Assembly: GCF_014648495.1 (NCBI RefSeq)
Contig: NZ_BMRF01000019.1
Span: 92,093-156,092, forward strand
DNA from: Actinomadura cremea
Lineage (GTDB): Bacteria; Actinomycetota; Actinomycetes; Streptosporangiales; Streptosporangiaceae
Length of the DNA: 64,000 nucleotides
Reading direction: 5' to 3'
Part shown: positions 9,264 to 17,658 of the stretch, piece by piece
How the letters are laid out: every line of letters starts with the position of its first letter
Position numbering within the stretch: position 1 is the first letter of the stretch
Translations under genes and position numbers: made by a program
The notes under the pieces: generated by a model
Database searches by the model: none
What the model was told of the DNA's origin: nothing
Seen by the model: only the letters and a program-made list of their open reading frames with translations

Positions 9264-10350
9264 CGCCCGGGGCAAGACGATCGGCATGGCCCATGCCGCC
9301 GACCGACCGACACCCGAACGGCCTCCCGGTCATCGGGACACGCCGGACGAGCGAGCGCGGGAACCGGGAAAGGCCGGGGAGAGCCGGCTGACCGTCGCAC
9401 TGGCGTTCCTGGCCAACCTCGGGATCGCCGTCGCCAAGATCGTCGCGGCGCTGCTCACCGGATCGGCGTCGCTGGCCGCCGAGGCGGCGCACTCGGTCGC
9501 CGACACCTTCAACGAGGTCCTGCTCATGGTGGGGCTGCGCCGCAGCGACCGGCCCGCCGACCGGCGCCACCCCCTCGGCCACGGCATGGAGCGCTACATC
9601 TGGACCCTGCTGGTCGCCGTGGCGATCTTCGGGATGGGCGCGCTGTTCGCGTTCTACCAGGGCGTGCAGACGCTCACCGGCCACACCGGGCAGGAGGCCG
9701 ACCCGCTCGTCGGGTACGCGGTCCTCGGCGTCTCCTTCGTGCTCGAGGCGGTCTCCTGGCAGCAGGCCCTCCGGCAGGTCCGCGACGCGGCCCGCGACGA
9801 GGGGCTGCCGATCACCGGGTACATCCGCCGCACCGACGACCCGCCCGCGATCAGCGTCCTGCTGGAGGACTCCGCCGCCCTCATCGGGCTGCTGCTGGCG
9901 TTCGGCGGCCTCGGGCTCCACCACGCCACCGGATCGGCGGTCTGGGACGGCGTCGGCTCGATCCTGATCGGCGTGCTGCTGACGATCGTCGCGCTCGTCC
10001 TCGGCCGGATCAACCTGAACCTGCTGATCGGCACCCAGGCCGATCCGCGGCTGGTCGCCGACGTCCGCGCCCGGCTCACCGCCGCGCCCGAGGTCGAATG
10101 GCTCGTCGACATCGTCACGATGACGGTCGGCGCCGACCGGGTGCTGGTGTGCGCGCGGCTGGACTTCCGCGACGCGATCACCTCGGCCGATCTCGAGCGC
10201 GCCTGCGTCCGGATGGCGCGCGAGCTGCGGGAGGCGCACGAGGAGATCGACGAGGTGTTCCTCGAGCCGGTCCCCCGCGACGATCCTGAACTGCGCGAAC
10301 GCGTTATCGCGCGCTATGGTCGAACTCTGCGGCCGAAACACCCGGAATAG
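9253..10350 (+). CDS. Cation diffusion facilitator (metal efflux) protein
   Basis: Up to 365 residues, a CDF-family divalent metal/proton antiporter (zinc, cobalt, manganese or iron). It has six helices, with the metal-site motifs HSVADTFNE in helix 2 and LLEDSAALIG in helix 5, the family block HPLGHGMERYIW, and a C-terminal cytoplasmic regulatory domain. The ATG at 9253 lies inside the end of menE with GGAGG only two bases away. The ATG at 9286 (twelve codons in) is a serious alternative, with the extra N-terminus being charged and non-conserved. Co-transcription with menE is likely. Confidence 0.87.
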   Translation: MPADARGKTIGMAHAADRPTPERPPGHRDTPDERAREPGKAGESRLTVALAFLANLGIAVAKIVAALLTGSASLAAEAAHSVADTFNEVLLMVGLRRSDRPADRRHPLGHGMERYIWTLLVAVAIFGMGALFAFYQGVQTLTGHTGQEADPLVGYAVLGVSFVLEAVSWQQALRQVRDAARDEGLPITGYIRRTDDPPAISVLLEDSAALIGLLLAFGGLGLHHATGSAVWDGVGSILIGVLLTIVALVLGRINLNLLIGTQADPRLVADVRARLTAAPEVEWLVDIVTMTVGADRVLVCARLDFRDAITSADLERACVRMARELREAHEEIDEVFLEPVPRDDPELRERVIARYGRTLRPKHPE

Positions 10351-10368
10351 CGGGTATGGTCGCCGCCC

Positions 10369-10392
10369 TGCGCCTTTACGTAGTAAGGTGCA
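10369..10392. repeat. Dyad element, copy 2 (upstream of sigma gene)
   Basis: TGCGCCTT and AAGGTGCA half-sites around TACGTAGT in the 246-bp leader of the sigma-factor gene. The inner 18 bases (10370-10387) match the element at 1649-1666 at 15 positions. The rest of this leader shows no ORF I would support. Possibly an operator. Confidence 0.45.
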
Positions 10393-10596
10393 TCTGGGCG
10401 GGCCGACGGTGTGAGACGGCCCGCGCCGGGCACGAAGAGCCCTGTCCGGGGCACCCTCCCGCTCCGCGGCGAAGGTGCCGATCCTGGGCGCCGGGAACAA
10501 GGACCCGGCCTCGCGACGTTCCGATAGATGCGCGCGTCACCAGGAAACGACAACCCGCGCCGCATCTCACACCACCGAAGGGAGGGGGGCGTCACC

Positions 10597-12054
10597 ATGC
10601 CGCGAACCGCCGCAGAGACCCCGCTCACAGGGGCGACGAGCCCGGCACTCGACGACCTCCTGAAGCGTGGCCGCGCCCAAGGGCGCCTGTCGCTCGACGA
10701 GGTCCGGGGGGCCTTCGAATCGGCTGGCATCAGCCCGGCCCAGGGACGCTCCATCCTGCGTGAGCTGTCCGAGGCCGGCATCAGCCTCGCCGGCGACAGC
10801 GACGCCGGCCGCAAGGCCGGCTCCGCCGCCGCGACGGCCGCCGCCCCGGCGGGCGGCACCGCGCACCCGGCCGACCACCCGGCCGGCGCGGACGTCCCCT
10901 CCCCCGCCCGCAAGCGGCCCGCGAAGAAGACCACCGCCAGGAAGGCGGCCGCGAAGACCGGCGCCGGGACCGGCGCCGCGAGGGGCGCCGGCAAGGCGGC
11001 CCGCGACGGCGACGCGGGCGGCCCGGCCGCCGACGAGTCGTTCGAGGTCACCGAGGTCGAGGCCGCCGGCAAGGCCGCGGACAGGGCGGCCGAGGCCGTC
11101 GTCGAAACGGCCGCCGACGCCCCGGCCGACCTGGACGACCAGTCGACCACCATGGGCGACTCGGTCCACACCTACCTGAAGGCGATCGGACGCCGCCAGC
11201 TGCTGACCGCCGAGCAGGAGGTCGACCTCGCCAAGCGCATCGAGGCCGGCCTGTACGCCGAGCACAAGCTCGAGACCGAGGAGCTGCCCTCCGCGCTGCG
11301 CCTCGACCTCGAGTGGGTCGCCGCCGACGGCCGCCGCGCCAAGGCCCACATGCTGGAGGCCAACCTCCGGCTCGTGGTGTCGGTCGCCAAGAAGTACTCC
11401 GACCGCGGCCTGTCCCTGCTGGACGTCGTCCAGGAGGGCAACCTCGGGCTGATCCGCGCCGTGGAGAAGTTCGACTACTCCAAGGGCTACAAGTTCTCCA
11501 CCTACGCCATGTGGTGGATCCGCCAGGCCATACAGCGCGGCTTCGCCGACTCGGCCCGCACCATCCGGTTGCCGGTGCACGTGCTGGAGATGCTCAGCAA
11601 GCTGAGCCGCGTCGAGCGCGACATGCACCAGCGGCTGGGCCGCGAGCCCACCCCCGAAGAACTGGCCGTCGAACTCGACAAGAGCCCCGAGCAGGTCCGC
11701 GAGCTGCTGCGCACCAGCCGCCAGCCGATCAGCCTGGACTCCACCATCGGCGAGGACGGCGAGACCCGCATCGGCGACCTGATCGAGGACACCGACAGCC
11801 CCGAGGCCTCCGAGCTGGTGGACCGCCAGCTCATGGCCGACCAGCTGCGCCGCACCCTCGACATCCTGTCCCCGCGCGAGGCCAAGATCATGGCGATGCG
11901 GTTCGGGCTGTACGACGGGACGCCCCGCACGCTCGACGAGATCGGCCGCGCCCTCGGGCTGACCCGGGAGCGGATCCGGCAGCTGGAGAAGGAGTCGCTG
12001 TCGAAGCTGCGGCACCCCAGCAACGCGCGCCCGCTGCTGGACTTCGCCGTCTGA
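10597..12054 (+). CDS. RNA polymerase sigma factor, HrdB/RpoD subfamily
   Basis: 485-residue sigma-70 protein. Residues 15-60 form a region-1.1-like helical module ([19 protein letters not shown]). An Ala/Lys-rich linker (about 70-180) resembles that of Streptomyces HrdB. Regions 1.2 to 4 follow, ending in [23 protein letters not shown], the -35-binding helix. The ATG at 10597 has GGGAGGGGGG upstream, which decides it over the start at 10528. Region 2.4 reads WWIRQAIQR, so the Thr that contacts the -10 element in housekeeping sigmas is Gln313 here. This and the divergent C-terminus (ARPLLDFAV) suggest a paralogue rather than the principal sigma; that is inference. Confidence 0.9.
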   Translation: MPRTAAETPLTGATSPALDDLLKRGRAQGRLSLDEVRGAFESAGISPAQGRSILRELSEAGISLAGDSDAGRKAGSAAATAAAPAGGTAHPADHPAGADVPSPARKRPAKKTTARKAAAKTGAGTGAARGAGKAARDGDAGGPAADESFEVTEVEAAGKAADRAAEAVVETAADAPADLDDQSTTMGDSVHTYLKAIGRRQLLTAEQEVDLAKRIEAGLYAEHKLETEELPSALRLDLEWVAADGRRAKAHMLEANLRLVVSVAKKYSDRGLSLLDVVQEGNLGLIRAVEKFDYSKGYKFSTYAMWWIRQAIQRGFADSARTIRLPVHVLEMLSKLSRVERDMHQRLGREPTPEELAVELDKSPEQVRELLRTSRQPISLDSTIGEDGETRIGDLIEDTDSPEASELVDRQLMADQLRRTLDILSPREAKIMAMRFGLYDGTPRTLDEIGRALGLTRERIRQLEKESLSKLRHPSNARPLLDFAV

Positions 12055-12081
12055 CCGTCCGTCCGTCCGCTGGAGAGCGGG

Positions 12082-12121
12082 CGAAGGGCCCGCCGGACCA
12101 CGGTGTCCGGCGGGCCCTTCG
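12082..12121 (+). terminator. Intrinsic hairpin after sigma gene
   Basis: A perfect 17-bp stem (CGAAGGGCCCGCCGGAC and its complement) with a six-base loop, 27 bp after the sigma stop. No T-run follows, as is usual for GC-rich actinomycete terminators. It may serve both strands, since the next gene converges. Confidence 0.8.
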
Positions 12122-12171
12122 CGTCCTCGGCGCCCGCTGGACGGGCGCGCGGCGAACCGTGCGACGGGACG

Positions 12172-13383
12172 TCAGCGCGTCCGCACGGCGAACGCGAGGA
12201 ACTGGGTGACCTCGCGGCCGTCGAAGTTGTCGTCGGAACCGATCAGCAGCGTCCGCTCCCCCGTCCGCAGGCGCGGCCCCCAGGCCATCGCCTCCAGGTT
12301 CTGCGCCGGGTCCGCGTACCGGCCGAGGTCGGCGACCAGCCGCTTGGTCACCGGACGGTACGGGGCGCCGTCCAGGCGGTCGCGCCGCACCACGTCGGTG
12401 GCGCCCCGGGTGTCGAACGCGTACAGCCCCACCCGGTACCCGACGCCCTCCATCCAGGAGCGCTCCAGCGCCAGGTACCGGTGGTCGTCGATCGCGACGA
12501 TCTCCGAGACCCCGCTGTCGGCGTGCCCGTCCGCGGGGACCGGCGCCGCCGGGAGCGCCTCCACGCGGTAGACGTGCTGGGCGCGCAGGTCGCCGTCGCG
12601 GTTCCACAGGGTCAGCCGGACGGGCGCGCCCCGCTCGGCCGTGGGCGGCGTGCCGTCCTCGTACCGCGGCCCCTCGGCCATCGCGGCGATCCGGTGCGGC
12701 GCGATCGCGACGGCCTCGAAGCCGTAGTTGCGGCGCGGCCCCCGGTTCTCGGTGGTCTGCTCGAGGTTCGCGGGGAGCCGGAGCGCGCCGCGGTGCTCCC
12801 CGTCCGTCCCGGCCCACTGGACGGACAGCGGCGACAGCGCGATGTCCGGATGGGTCTCGTCGGGGCGGTCGCCCTCGTTGCCCCACAGCAGCCGGTTCCC
12901 GCGCGAGTCGAACCGGATGGCCTCCGGGTCGGCCGATCCGGGCTTGCCGAACCCCGGGTACGGGGAGCCGTCCGGCTGCTTCAGCGTGTGGACGCCGCTG
13001 ATCCGCACGCCGGAGAACGCGCCGGTCTCCGGGTCGATGTCCACGCGGCCGGTGTAGAAGCGGGCCGGGTCGTACCGCCACCTGTCGTCGGAGACGAAGT
13101 ACCAGGTGCCCGTGCGCGGGTCCCGGTCCATGCCCGACAGCCCGCCGACGGTCGTCCCCTCGAACTCCATCATGTGCGGCAGCCGCCGCTCCCCGAGGAA
13201 CCGCGTGAGCCGGACGCCCCCCGGCGCCGCGGCGGGGCGCGGGCCCGGCCCCGCGGCCGGCGCAGCGGGCGATGCCGCGGCCGCCTCGGCGCGGGGCACC
13301 GCCACCGCGGCCGGCGCCGACCCCGCCACGAACACCGCGGCGGCCACCACTGCGCCGCCCCGAAGAATCTTCTTGTCGTCCAC
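12172..13383 (-). CDS. Secreted esterase-like phytase family protein
   Basis: 403-residue exported protein with an N-terminal signal peptide (charged VDDKKILRGG, then a hydrophobic Ala/Val stretch) and an Ala/Pro-rich linker to about residue 60. A beta-propeller-like domain with the family features LSGMDRDPRTGTWYFVSDD and GFEAVAIAPH matches the 'esterase-like activity of phytase' family. The GTG at 13383 has GGAGG upstream. The reading frame stays open far upstream into the next gene, which is a GC-bias artefact. Substrate unknown; phosphodiester hydrolysis outside the cell is the family expectation. Confidence 0.82.
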   Translation of the reverse strand: MDDKKILRGGAVVAAAVFVAGSAPAAVAVPRAEAAAASPAAPAAGPGPRPAAAPGGVRLTRFLGERRLPHMMEFEGTTVGGLSGMDRDPRTGTWYFVSDDRWRYDPARFYTGRVDIDPETGAFSGVRISGVHTLKQPDGSPYPGFGKPGSADPEAIRFDSRGNRLLWGNEGDRPDETHPDIALSPLSVQWAGTDGEHRGALRLPANLEQTTENRGPRRNYGFEAVAIAPHRIAAMAEGPRYEDGTPPTAERGAPVRLTLWNRDGDLRAQHVYRVEALPAAPVPADGHADSGVSEIVAIDDHRYLALERSWMEGVGYRVGLYAFDTRGATDVVRRDRLDGAPYRPVTKRLVADLGRYADPAQNLEAMAWGPRLRTGERTLLIGSDDNFDGREVTQFLAFAVRTR

Positions 13384-13535
13384 CCGGCCTCCGTCGCCCT
13401 GTGCAGTCGTTTGATCACTCTTCGCACGGGCCAGTATCGCCCAAGAGCCGGGCCCACGGCGCGTTTTCCGCGACGTGGCGCCGGACGGGCGTCGGAACGG
13501 CGGCCGGATCCGCCGGGCGGGAGCGGGCAGACCGG

Positions 13536-14762
13536 TCAGCCGGCGGGGACGGAGGCGCTCTGGCGGGGGTCGCAGGCGAGCCGGTAGCCGCGCTTGACCA
13601 CCGTCTCCACGATGCCGGGGCTGCCCAGGCCGCGCCGGAGCCGCGCGACCGCCATCTCCACCGCGTGCTCGTCGGCCTGCGGGCGGGCCAGGACGCCCGC
13701 GCCGCCGAGCCCCGGACCGCCGGCCGCGCCGCCCGTCCCCGAGGCGTCGGCGGTGCGGAGCGGCCGTCCCGGGAGCGCCCCCGACAGCTCCGCCCGCGAC
13801 ACCACGTGCCCCGGGCGCCGCGCCAGCGCCCGCAGGATCGCCATGGGCGCGGGCGCGATCGGGCGCAGCTGCCCCTCCAGGACGACCGCGTGCCCGCGCA
13901 GCTCCAGCGCCAGCCCGCGGACCCGCAGCCGGCGGGCCCGCCGTCTGGGCAGGTCGGCGGCCAGCGTCCGCACCAGCGCGCCGAGCCTGGCCCGTTCGGG
14001 CTGGACGGTCGGGACGCCGCGGGCGGTCAGCTCCGCCGCGGTGACCGGGCCGACGCACGCGGCGACCAGCGGGCCGCGCATGGCCTCCAGCAGCGGCTCG
14101 CCGAGCCCGTCCGCCGCGGCCGCCGCCAGCGTCGCGGCGACCGCCGGGGCGCTGGTGAAGGTGATCGCGTCGACCGTCCCGGCGACGGCCTGCCCGACGA
14201 GCCGGTGCAGCGGCGTCGGATCGTCGGCGGGCGCCCACCGGTACACCGCGACCTCGACGACCTCGGCGCCGGCGGCCCGCAGCGCGCCGGTCAGCTCCGG
14301 CTGCCGGTCGCCGTACAGCTGCACGGCGACGCGGGTGCCGCGCAGGTCGCCCTCGGCCAGCAGGTGCCGCAGGACCTCGGCCGTCCCCTCCGACTCCGGC
14401 GACCACCGTTCCCGCAGCCCCGCCGAGCGGACGGCGCCGCGCGCCTTCGGCCCGCGCGTCACCACGGCGGCCTCGCCGAGGCGCGCGACGAGCTCGTCGC
14501 GCATCCCCCACCCGTCGGCGGTCTCCAGCCAGGCGCGGAACCCGATCCCGGTGGTGACGACGACGTGGTCGAGCGGCGCCGCCAGGCACGCGCGGGTCGC
14601 CTCCAGGAGTCCCGTGTCGTCGGCGAGCGGGACCAGCCGGATCGCCGGCGCGAGCACCACCCGGGCGCCGCGCCGCTCGAGCAGCGTCGCGAGCTCCTCC
14701 TGGCGGCGGGCCGCGGTCACGCCGACGGCGAACCCGGCCAGCGCGTCACCGACGGTGCTCAT
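13536..14762 (-). CDS. Uroporphyrinogen-III synthase/winged-helix fusion regulator
   Basis: 408 residues. Residues 5-260 form a HemD-type two-lobed domain (VGVTAARRQEELATLLERRG at the start, then VAVQLYGDRQPELTGALRA and a FTSAPAV motif). Residues 270-398 form an OmpR-type winged helix ending IVETVVKRGYRLACDP. Such fusions sit beside nitrite reductase genes in actinomycetes and are thought to regulate nitrate/nitrite use, perhaps also supplying siroheme precursor. A Gly/Ala-rich insert of roughly 30 residues interrupts the HTH before DEHAVEMAVARLRRG. The ATG overlaps nirD by 17 bp, so it is co-translated. Confidence 0.88.
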   Translation of the reverse strand: MSTVGDALAGFAVGVTAARRQEELATLLERRGARVVLAPAIRLVPLADDTGLLEATRACLAAPLDHVVVTTGIGFRAWLETADGWGMRDELVARLGEAAVVTRGPKARGAVRSAGLRERWSPESEGTAEVLRHLLAEGDLRGTRVAVQLYGDRQPELTGALRAAGAEVVEVAVYRWAPADDPTPLHRLVGQAVAGTVDAITFTSAPAVAATLAAAAADGLGEPLLEAMRGPLVAACVGPVTAAELTARGVPTVQPERARLGALVRTLAADLPRRRARRLRVRGLALELRGHAVVLEGQLRPIAPAPMAILRALARRPGHVVSRAELSGALPGRPLRTADASGTGGAAGGPGLGGAGVLARPQADEHAVEMAVARLRRGLGSPGIVETVVKRGYRLACDPRQSASVPAG

Positions 14763-15147
14763 CGGGGACCGCCACCTCCACCCGGCCGCCGGCGCGCCGG
14801 ACGCCGAACGCGGGAAGCGCCACCCGCGGATCGTCCAGGCAGACGCCGGTGCGCAGGTCGAACACCTGCTTGTACATCGGCGAGGCGACGGTCGGGACCC
14901 CGTCGCGGGTCCCGAGGATGCCGCGCGACAGGACGTGGGCGCCGCTGAACGGGTCCAGGTTCGACAGCGCGTACAGGTCGCCGTCGAAGGTGCGGAACAG
15001 CGCCACCTGGGTCCCGCCGATCATCGCGCAGACGCCGCGCTCGGGGATCAGGTCGGTGTAGGCGCACACATCGGACCAGCGAAGATCCGACCGGACGGAC
15101 TGGGGAGCGCGGGCCTCGGGTGCGAGGGTCGCTTCGGTCGTGCTCAT
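14746..15147 (-). CDS. nirD: Nitrite reductase small subunit NirD
   Basis: 133-residue Rieske-fold subunit of assimilatory NADH nitrite reductase. It has the NirD hallmark NLDPFSGAHVLSRGI and SPMYKQVFDLRTG, and lacks the Cys/His cluster ligands, as NirD normally does. The start has AGGAGG ten bases upstream. It follows the nitrate reductase gene by 101 bp and overlaps the HemD-type gene. The catalytic partner nirB, usually directly upstream, is not here. Confidence 0.92.
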   Translation of the reverse strand: MSTTEATLAPEARAPQSVRSDLRWSDVCAYTDLIPERGVCAMIGGTQVALFRTFDGDLYALSNLDPFSGAHVLSRGILGTRDGVPTVASPMYKQVFDLRTGVCLDDPRVALPAFGVRRAGGRVEVAVPDEHRR

Positions 15148-15159
15148 CGTGCGGCAACC

Positions 15160-15190
15160 TCCTGGCTCGTGACCACTTCCTGGCTCGTGA
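15160..15190. repeat. Short tandem duplication in nirD leader
   Basis: The 13-mer TCCTGGCTCGTGA occurs twice with an 18-bp period (15160-15172 and 15178-15190). Read on the minus strand, each unit ends in or near an AGGA box, so the duplication carries a second partial Shine-Dalgarno (AGGAAG) behind the real AGGAGG (15158-15163). Confidence 0.6.
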
Positions 15191-15240
15191 TCGGTTCGAT
15201 CCTCGGCAGGGGCGGTTTCGCGATTGGGTCCCTTCTGTCA

Positions 15241-15258
15241 CCGGCGTGTTAAAAGACG
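15241..15258. repeat. Direct repeat flanking nitrate reductase, copy A
   Basis: CCGGCGTGTTAAAAGACG at the 3' end of the nitrate reductase gene. It overlaps its TAA stop and matches 17416-17433 at 16 of 18 positions in the same orientation. Confidence 0.5.
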
Positions 15259-17366
15259 CTCACGGCGGCGGGGCGCCCGGCGGGCTCCAGCCGCACCGCG
15301 CACACCTTGAACTCGGGCATCCTGGACACCGGGTCGAGGGCCGGGTTGGTGAGCAGGTTCGCGCGCCCGTCCCCCGCCCAGTGGAACGGCATGAACACCG
15401 TGTCGGGCCGGATCGCCTCGGTGAGCCGCGCGGTCGCGAGCGCCTCGCCGCGGCGGCTGCGCAGCCGCACCGCGTCGCCGTCCTCGACGTCCAGGCGTCC
15501 GGCCAGGTCGGGGTGCAGCTCCACGAACGGTCCCGGCTCGGCCTCGGCCAGCGCCGGGACGCGCCGGGTCTGCGCGCCCGACTGGTACTGGGCCAGGACC
15601 CGCCCGGTCGTCAGGTAGACGGGGTAGTCGGCGTCGACCTCCTCGTCGGGGCCGCGGTGTCCGACGGGGACGAAGCGCGCGCGCCCGTCCGGTGTCGGGA
15701 ACCGGTCCAGGAACGGGCGGGGCGTGCCGGGGTGGCGCGGGGACGGGCACGGCCAGAACAGCCCGCCCTCGCGCTCGATCCGGCGATAGTCCATGCCGGA
15801 GTAGTCGGCGGGGCCGCCGGCGCTCGCGCGGCGCAGCTCGGCGAACACCTCCTCCGCGTCGTCCGGCCACTCCCCCGGCGCCTCCAGCCGCCGCGCGAGC
15901 TCCGACAGGATCCGCAGGTCGGTGCGGACGCCGTCCGGCGGCGCGAGCGCCCGGTTGCGGCGGAGCACCCGGCCCTCCAGGTTCGTCATCGTGCCGGACT
16001 CCTCCGCCCACTGCGCCGACGGCAGCACCACGTCGGCGTGCGCGGCCGTCTCCGAGGGGACGAAGTCGGCGACCACCAGCAGGTCGAGGGCGGCGAGGCG
16101 CTCCTCGACGGCGGCGGCGTCCGGGGACGACACCACCGGGTTGGAGCCGAACAGCAGCAGCGCGCGCGGCCCGGCCGGTGCGCCGAGCGCCGACAGCAGC
16201 TCGTACGCGGACCGTCCGGGGCCGGGCAGCGAATCGGGGTCGACGCCCCATACCCGTGCGACGTGCGCGCGCGCCGCCGGGTCGTCGATCCGCCGGTAGC
16301 CGGGAAGCTGGTCGGCCTTCTGCCCGTGCTCACGGCCGCCCTGCCCGTTGCCCTGCCCGGTCAGGCACCCGTATCCCGATCCGGCGCGGCCCGGCAGCCC
16401 GAGCGCGAGCGCGAGGTTGATGAACGCGCTGACGGTACCGGTGCCGTGGGCGTGCTGCTCGGCGCCCCGTCCGGTGAGGACGTGCGCGCGGTCCGCGCCC
16501 TCGAGGAGCCGGACGGCCTCGCGCATCAGCGGGACGGGCACGCCGGTGATGTGCTCGACGCGGTCCGGCCAGTAGGAGTTCACGGCCGTGCGGACGGCGT
16601 CGAACCCGGTGGTGCGGGCCGCGATGTAGCCGTCGTCGGTCAGGCCCTCGGCGAGGACCAGGTGCAGCAGCCCGTTGGCGAGCGCCAGGTCGGTGCCCGG
16701 GAGCGGCTGCAGGTGCAGGTCGGCCTGCCGGGCGGTGGCGGTGCGGCGCGGGTCCACCACGATGAGGGCGCCGCCGCCGTCGCGCATGGCGGTGAGGTGC
16801 CGCATGAACGGCGGCATGGTCTCGGCCACGTTCCCGCCCGCCAGCAGGACCGCGCCGGACTCGGCGAGATCGGTGACCGGGCCGGGCAGCCCGCGGTCCA
16901 GCCCGAACGCCCGTCCGGCCGCCGCCGCGGCCGACGACATGCAGTACCGGCCGTTGTAGTCGATCTGCGACGTGCCGAGCGCGACCCGGGCGAACTTCCC
17001 GAGCGTGTACGCCTTCTCGTTCGTCAGGGATCCGCCGCCGAACACCGCGACCGAGTCCGGCCCGTGCGCGTCCCGCAGCCCGCGCAGCTCCCCCGCCACG
17101 CGGTCGAGCGCCTCGTCCCACGTGCACGGCTCCAGCGGCGCGTCCCGGCTCTTGCGCATCAGCGGGGCCGTGAGCCGGTCGGGCACGGTGAGCAGTTCCG
17201 CGGACGTCCAGCCCTTCCGGCACAGCCCGCCCTGGTTGGCGGGGACGTCGTCGCGCGGCGTCACCTCGACGGGAGCGGCATCGGGAGACGTACCCGGGGC
17301 GGCGGGAGTGAGGGTCATGCCGCACTGCAGGGCGCAGTACGGGCAGTGCGTGGGTGTCCCGATCAT
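15249..17366 (-). CDS. nasA: Assimilatory nitrate reductase catalytic subunit
   Basis: 705-residue molybdopterin (bis-MGD) oxidoreductase reducing nitrate to nitrite in the cytoplasm. It has an N-terminal 4Fe-4S site, CPYCALQC followed by a fourth Cys in GLCRKGW; the molybdenum-ligand region GRYCMSSAAAA; and a C-terminal molydopterin dinucleotide-binding domain (LTTGRVLAQYQSGAQTRR). The ATG at 17366 just precedes the cluster motif; a GTG at 17399 is possible. It is first of a run nasA-nirD-hemD-like. I did not find a convincing GlnR box upstream. Periplasmic NapA-type is excluded by the lack of a signal peptide. Confidence 0.92.
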   Translation of the reverse strand: MIGTPTHCPYCALQCGMTLTPAAPGTSPDAAPVEVTPRDDVPANQGGLCRKGWTSAELLTVPDRLTAPLMRKSRDAPLEPCTWDEALDRVAGELRGLRDAHGPDSVAVFGGGSLTNEKAYTLGKFARVALGTSQIDYNGRYCMSSAAAAAGRAFGLDRGLPGPVTDLAESGAVLLAGGNVAETMPPFMRHLTAMRDGGGALIVVDPRRTATARQADLHLQPLPGTDLALANGLLHLVLAEGLTDDGYIAARTTGFDAVRTAVNSYWPDRVEHITGVPVPLMREAVRLLEGADRAHVLTGRGAEQHAHGTGTVSAFINLALALGLPGRAGSGYGCLTGQGNGQGGREHGQKADQLPGYRRIDDPAARAHVARVWGVDPDSLPGPGRSAYELLSALGAPAGPRALLLFGSNPVVSSPDAAAVEERLAALDLLVVADFVPSETAAHADVVLPSAQWAEESGTMTNLEGRVLRRNRALAPPDGVRTDLRILSELARRLEAPGEWPDDAEEVFAELRRASAGGPADYSGMDYRRIEREGGLFWPCPSPRHPGTPRPFLDRFPTPDGRARFVPVGHRGPDEEVDADYPVYLTTGRVLAQYQSGAQTRRVPALAEAEPGPFVELHPDLAGRLDVEDGDAVRLRSRRGEALATARLTEAIRPDTVFMPFHWAGDGRANLLTNPALDPVSRMPEFKVCAVRLEPAGRPAAVSVF

Positions 17367-17415
17367 GCTCCGGAGCGTGCCCGGAGGCCGTTTCACCACC
17401 GATTCCCGCAGATGA

Positions 17416-17433
17416 CCGCCGTGTTAAAAGGCG
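17416..17433. repeat. Direct repeat flanking nitrate reductase, copy B
   Basis: CCGCCGTGTTAAAAGGCG, 50 bp upstream of the nasA start and in the same orientation as copy A at 15241. The AT-rich TTAAAA core stands out in this GC-rich sequence. The rest of the 292-bp spacer to the Nudix gene holds only promoters. Confidence 0.5.
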
Positions 17434-17646
17434 TGCACGCACCGCACACGGCGGCGGAACACTTCCTCACCGCGGGTGGGAATTTCAGCATCTGACGATC
17501 TCGGGTCAAGCGTTGTCGAACGCTGTCATGGCCGTTTCGTCGCCTTTCACCCGATTACCGAACGGATTCGCGGTGACCCCGCGATCCGCCGGACGGATGC
17601 GGCCCCGGTCGCCCACCCCGTCCCGCCGCTCGATCAAGATCGCGCC

Positions 17647-17652
17647 TAACCT
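17647..17652 (+). promoter_or_regulatory. -10 box of Nudix gene
   Basis: TAACCT six bases before the ATG at 17659, without any Shine-Dalgarno, implying a leaderless transcript. Confidence 0.4.
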
Positions 17653-17658
17653 CGGTAC

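Noticed and set aside
12172-14589. One continuous 805-codon frame across the phytase-like gene and the HemD-type gene
   Set aside because: The upstream half is antisense-frame GC-bias reading; the real start is the GTG at 13383 with its own RBS, and the HemD-type gene in another frame has clear domains.
17434-17560. GlnR box upstream of nitrate reductase
   Set aside because: A GTGAA and a GAAAC occur near each other but the spacing is off by one and the second pair is missing.
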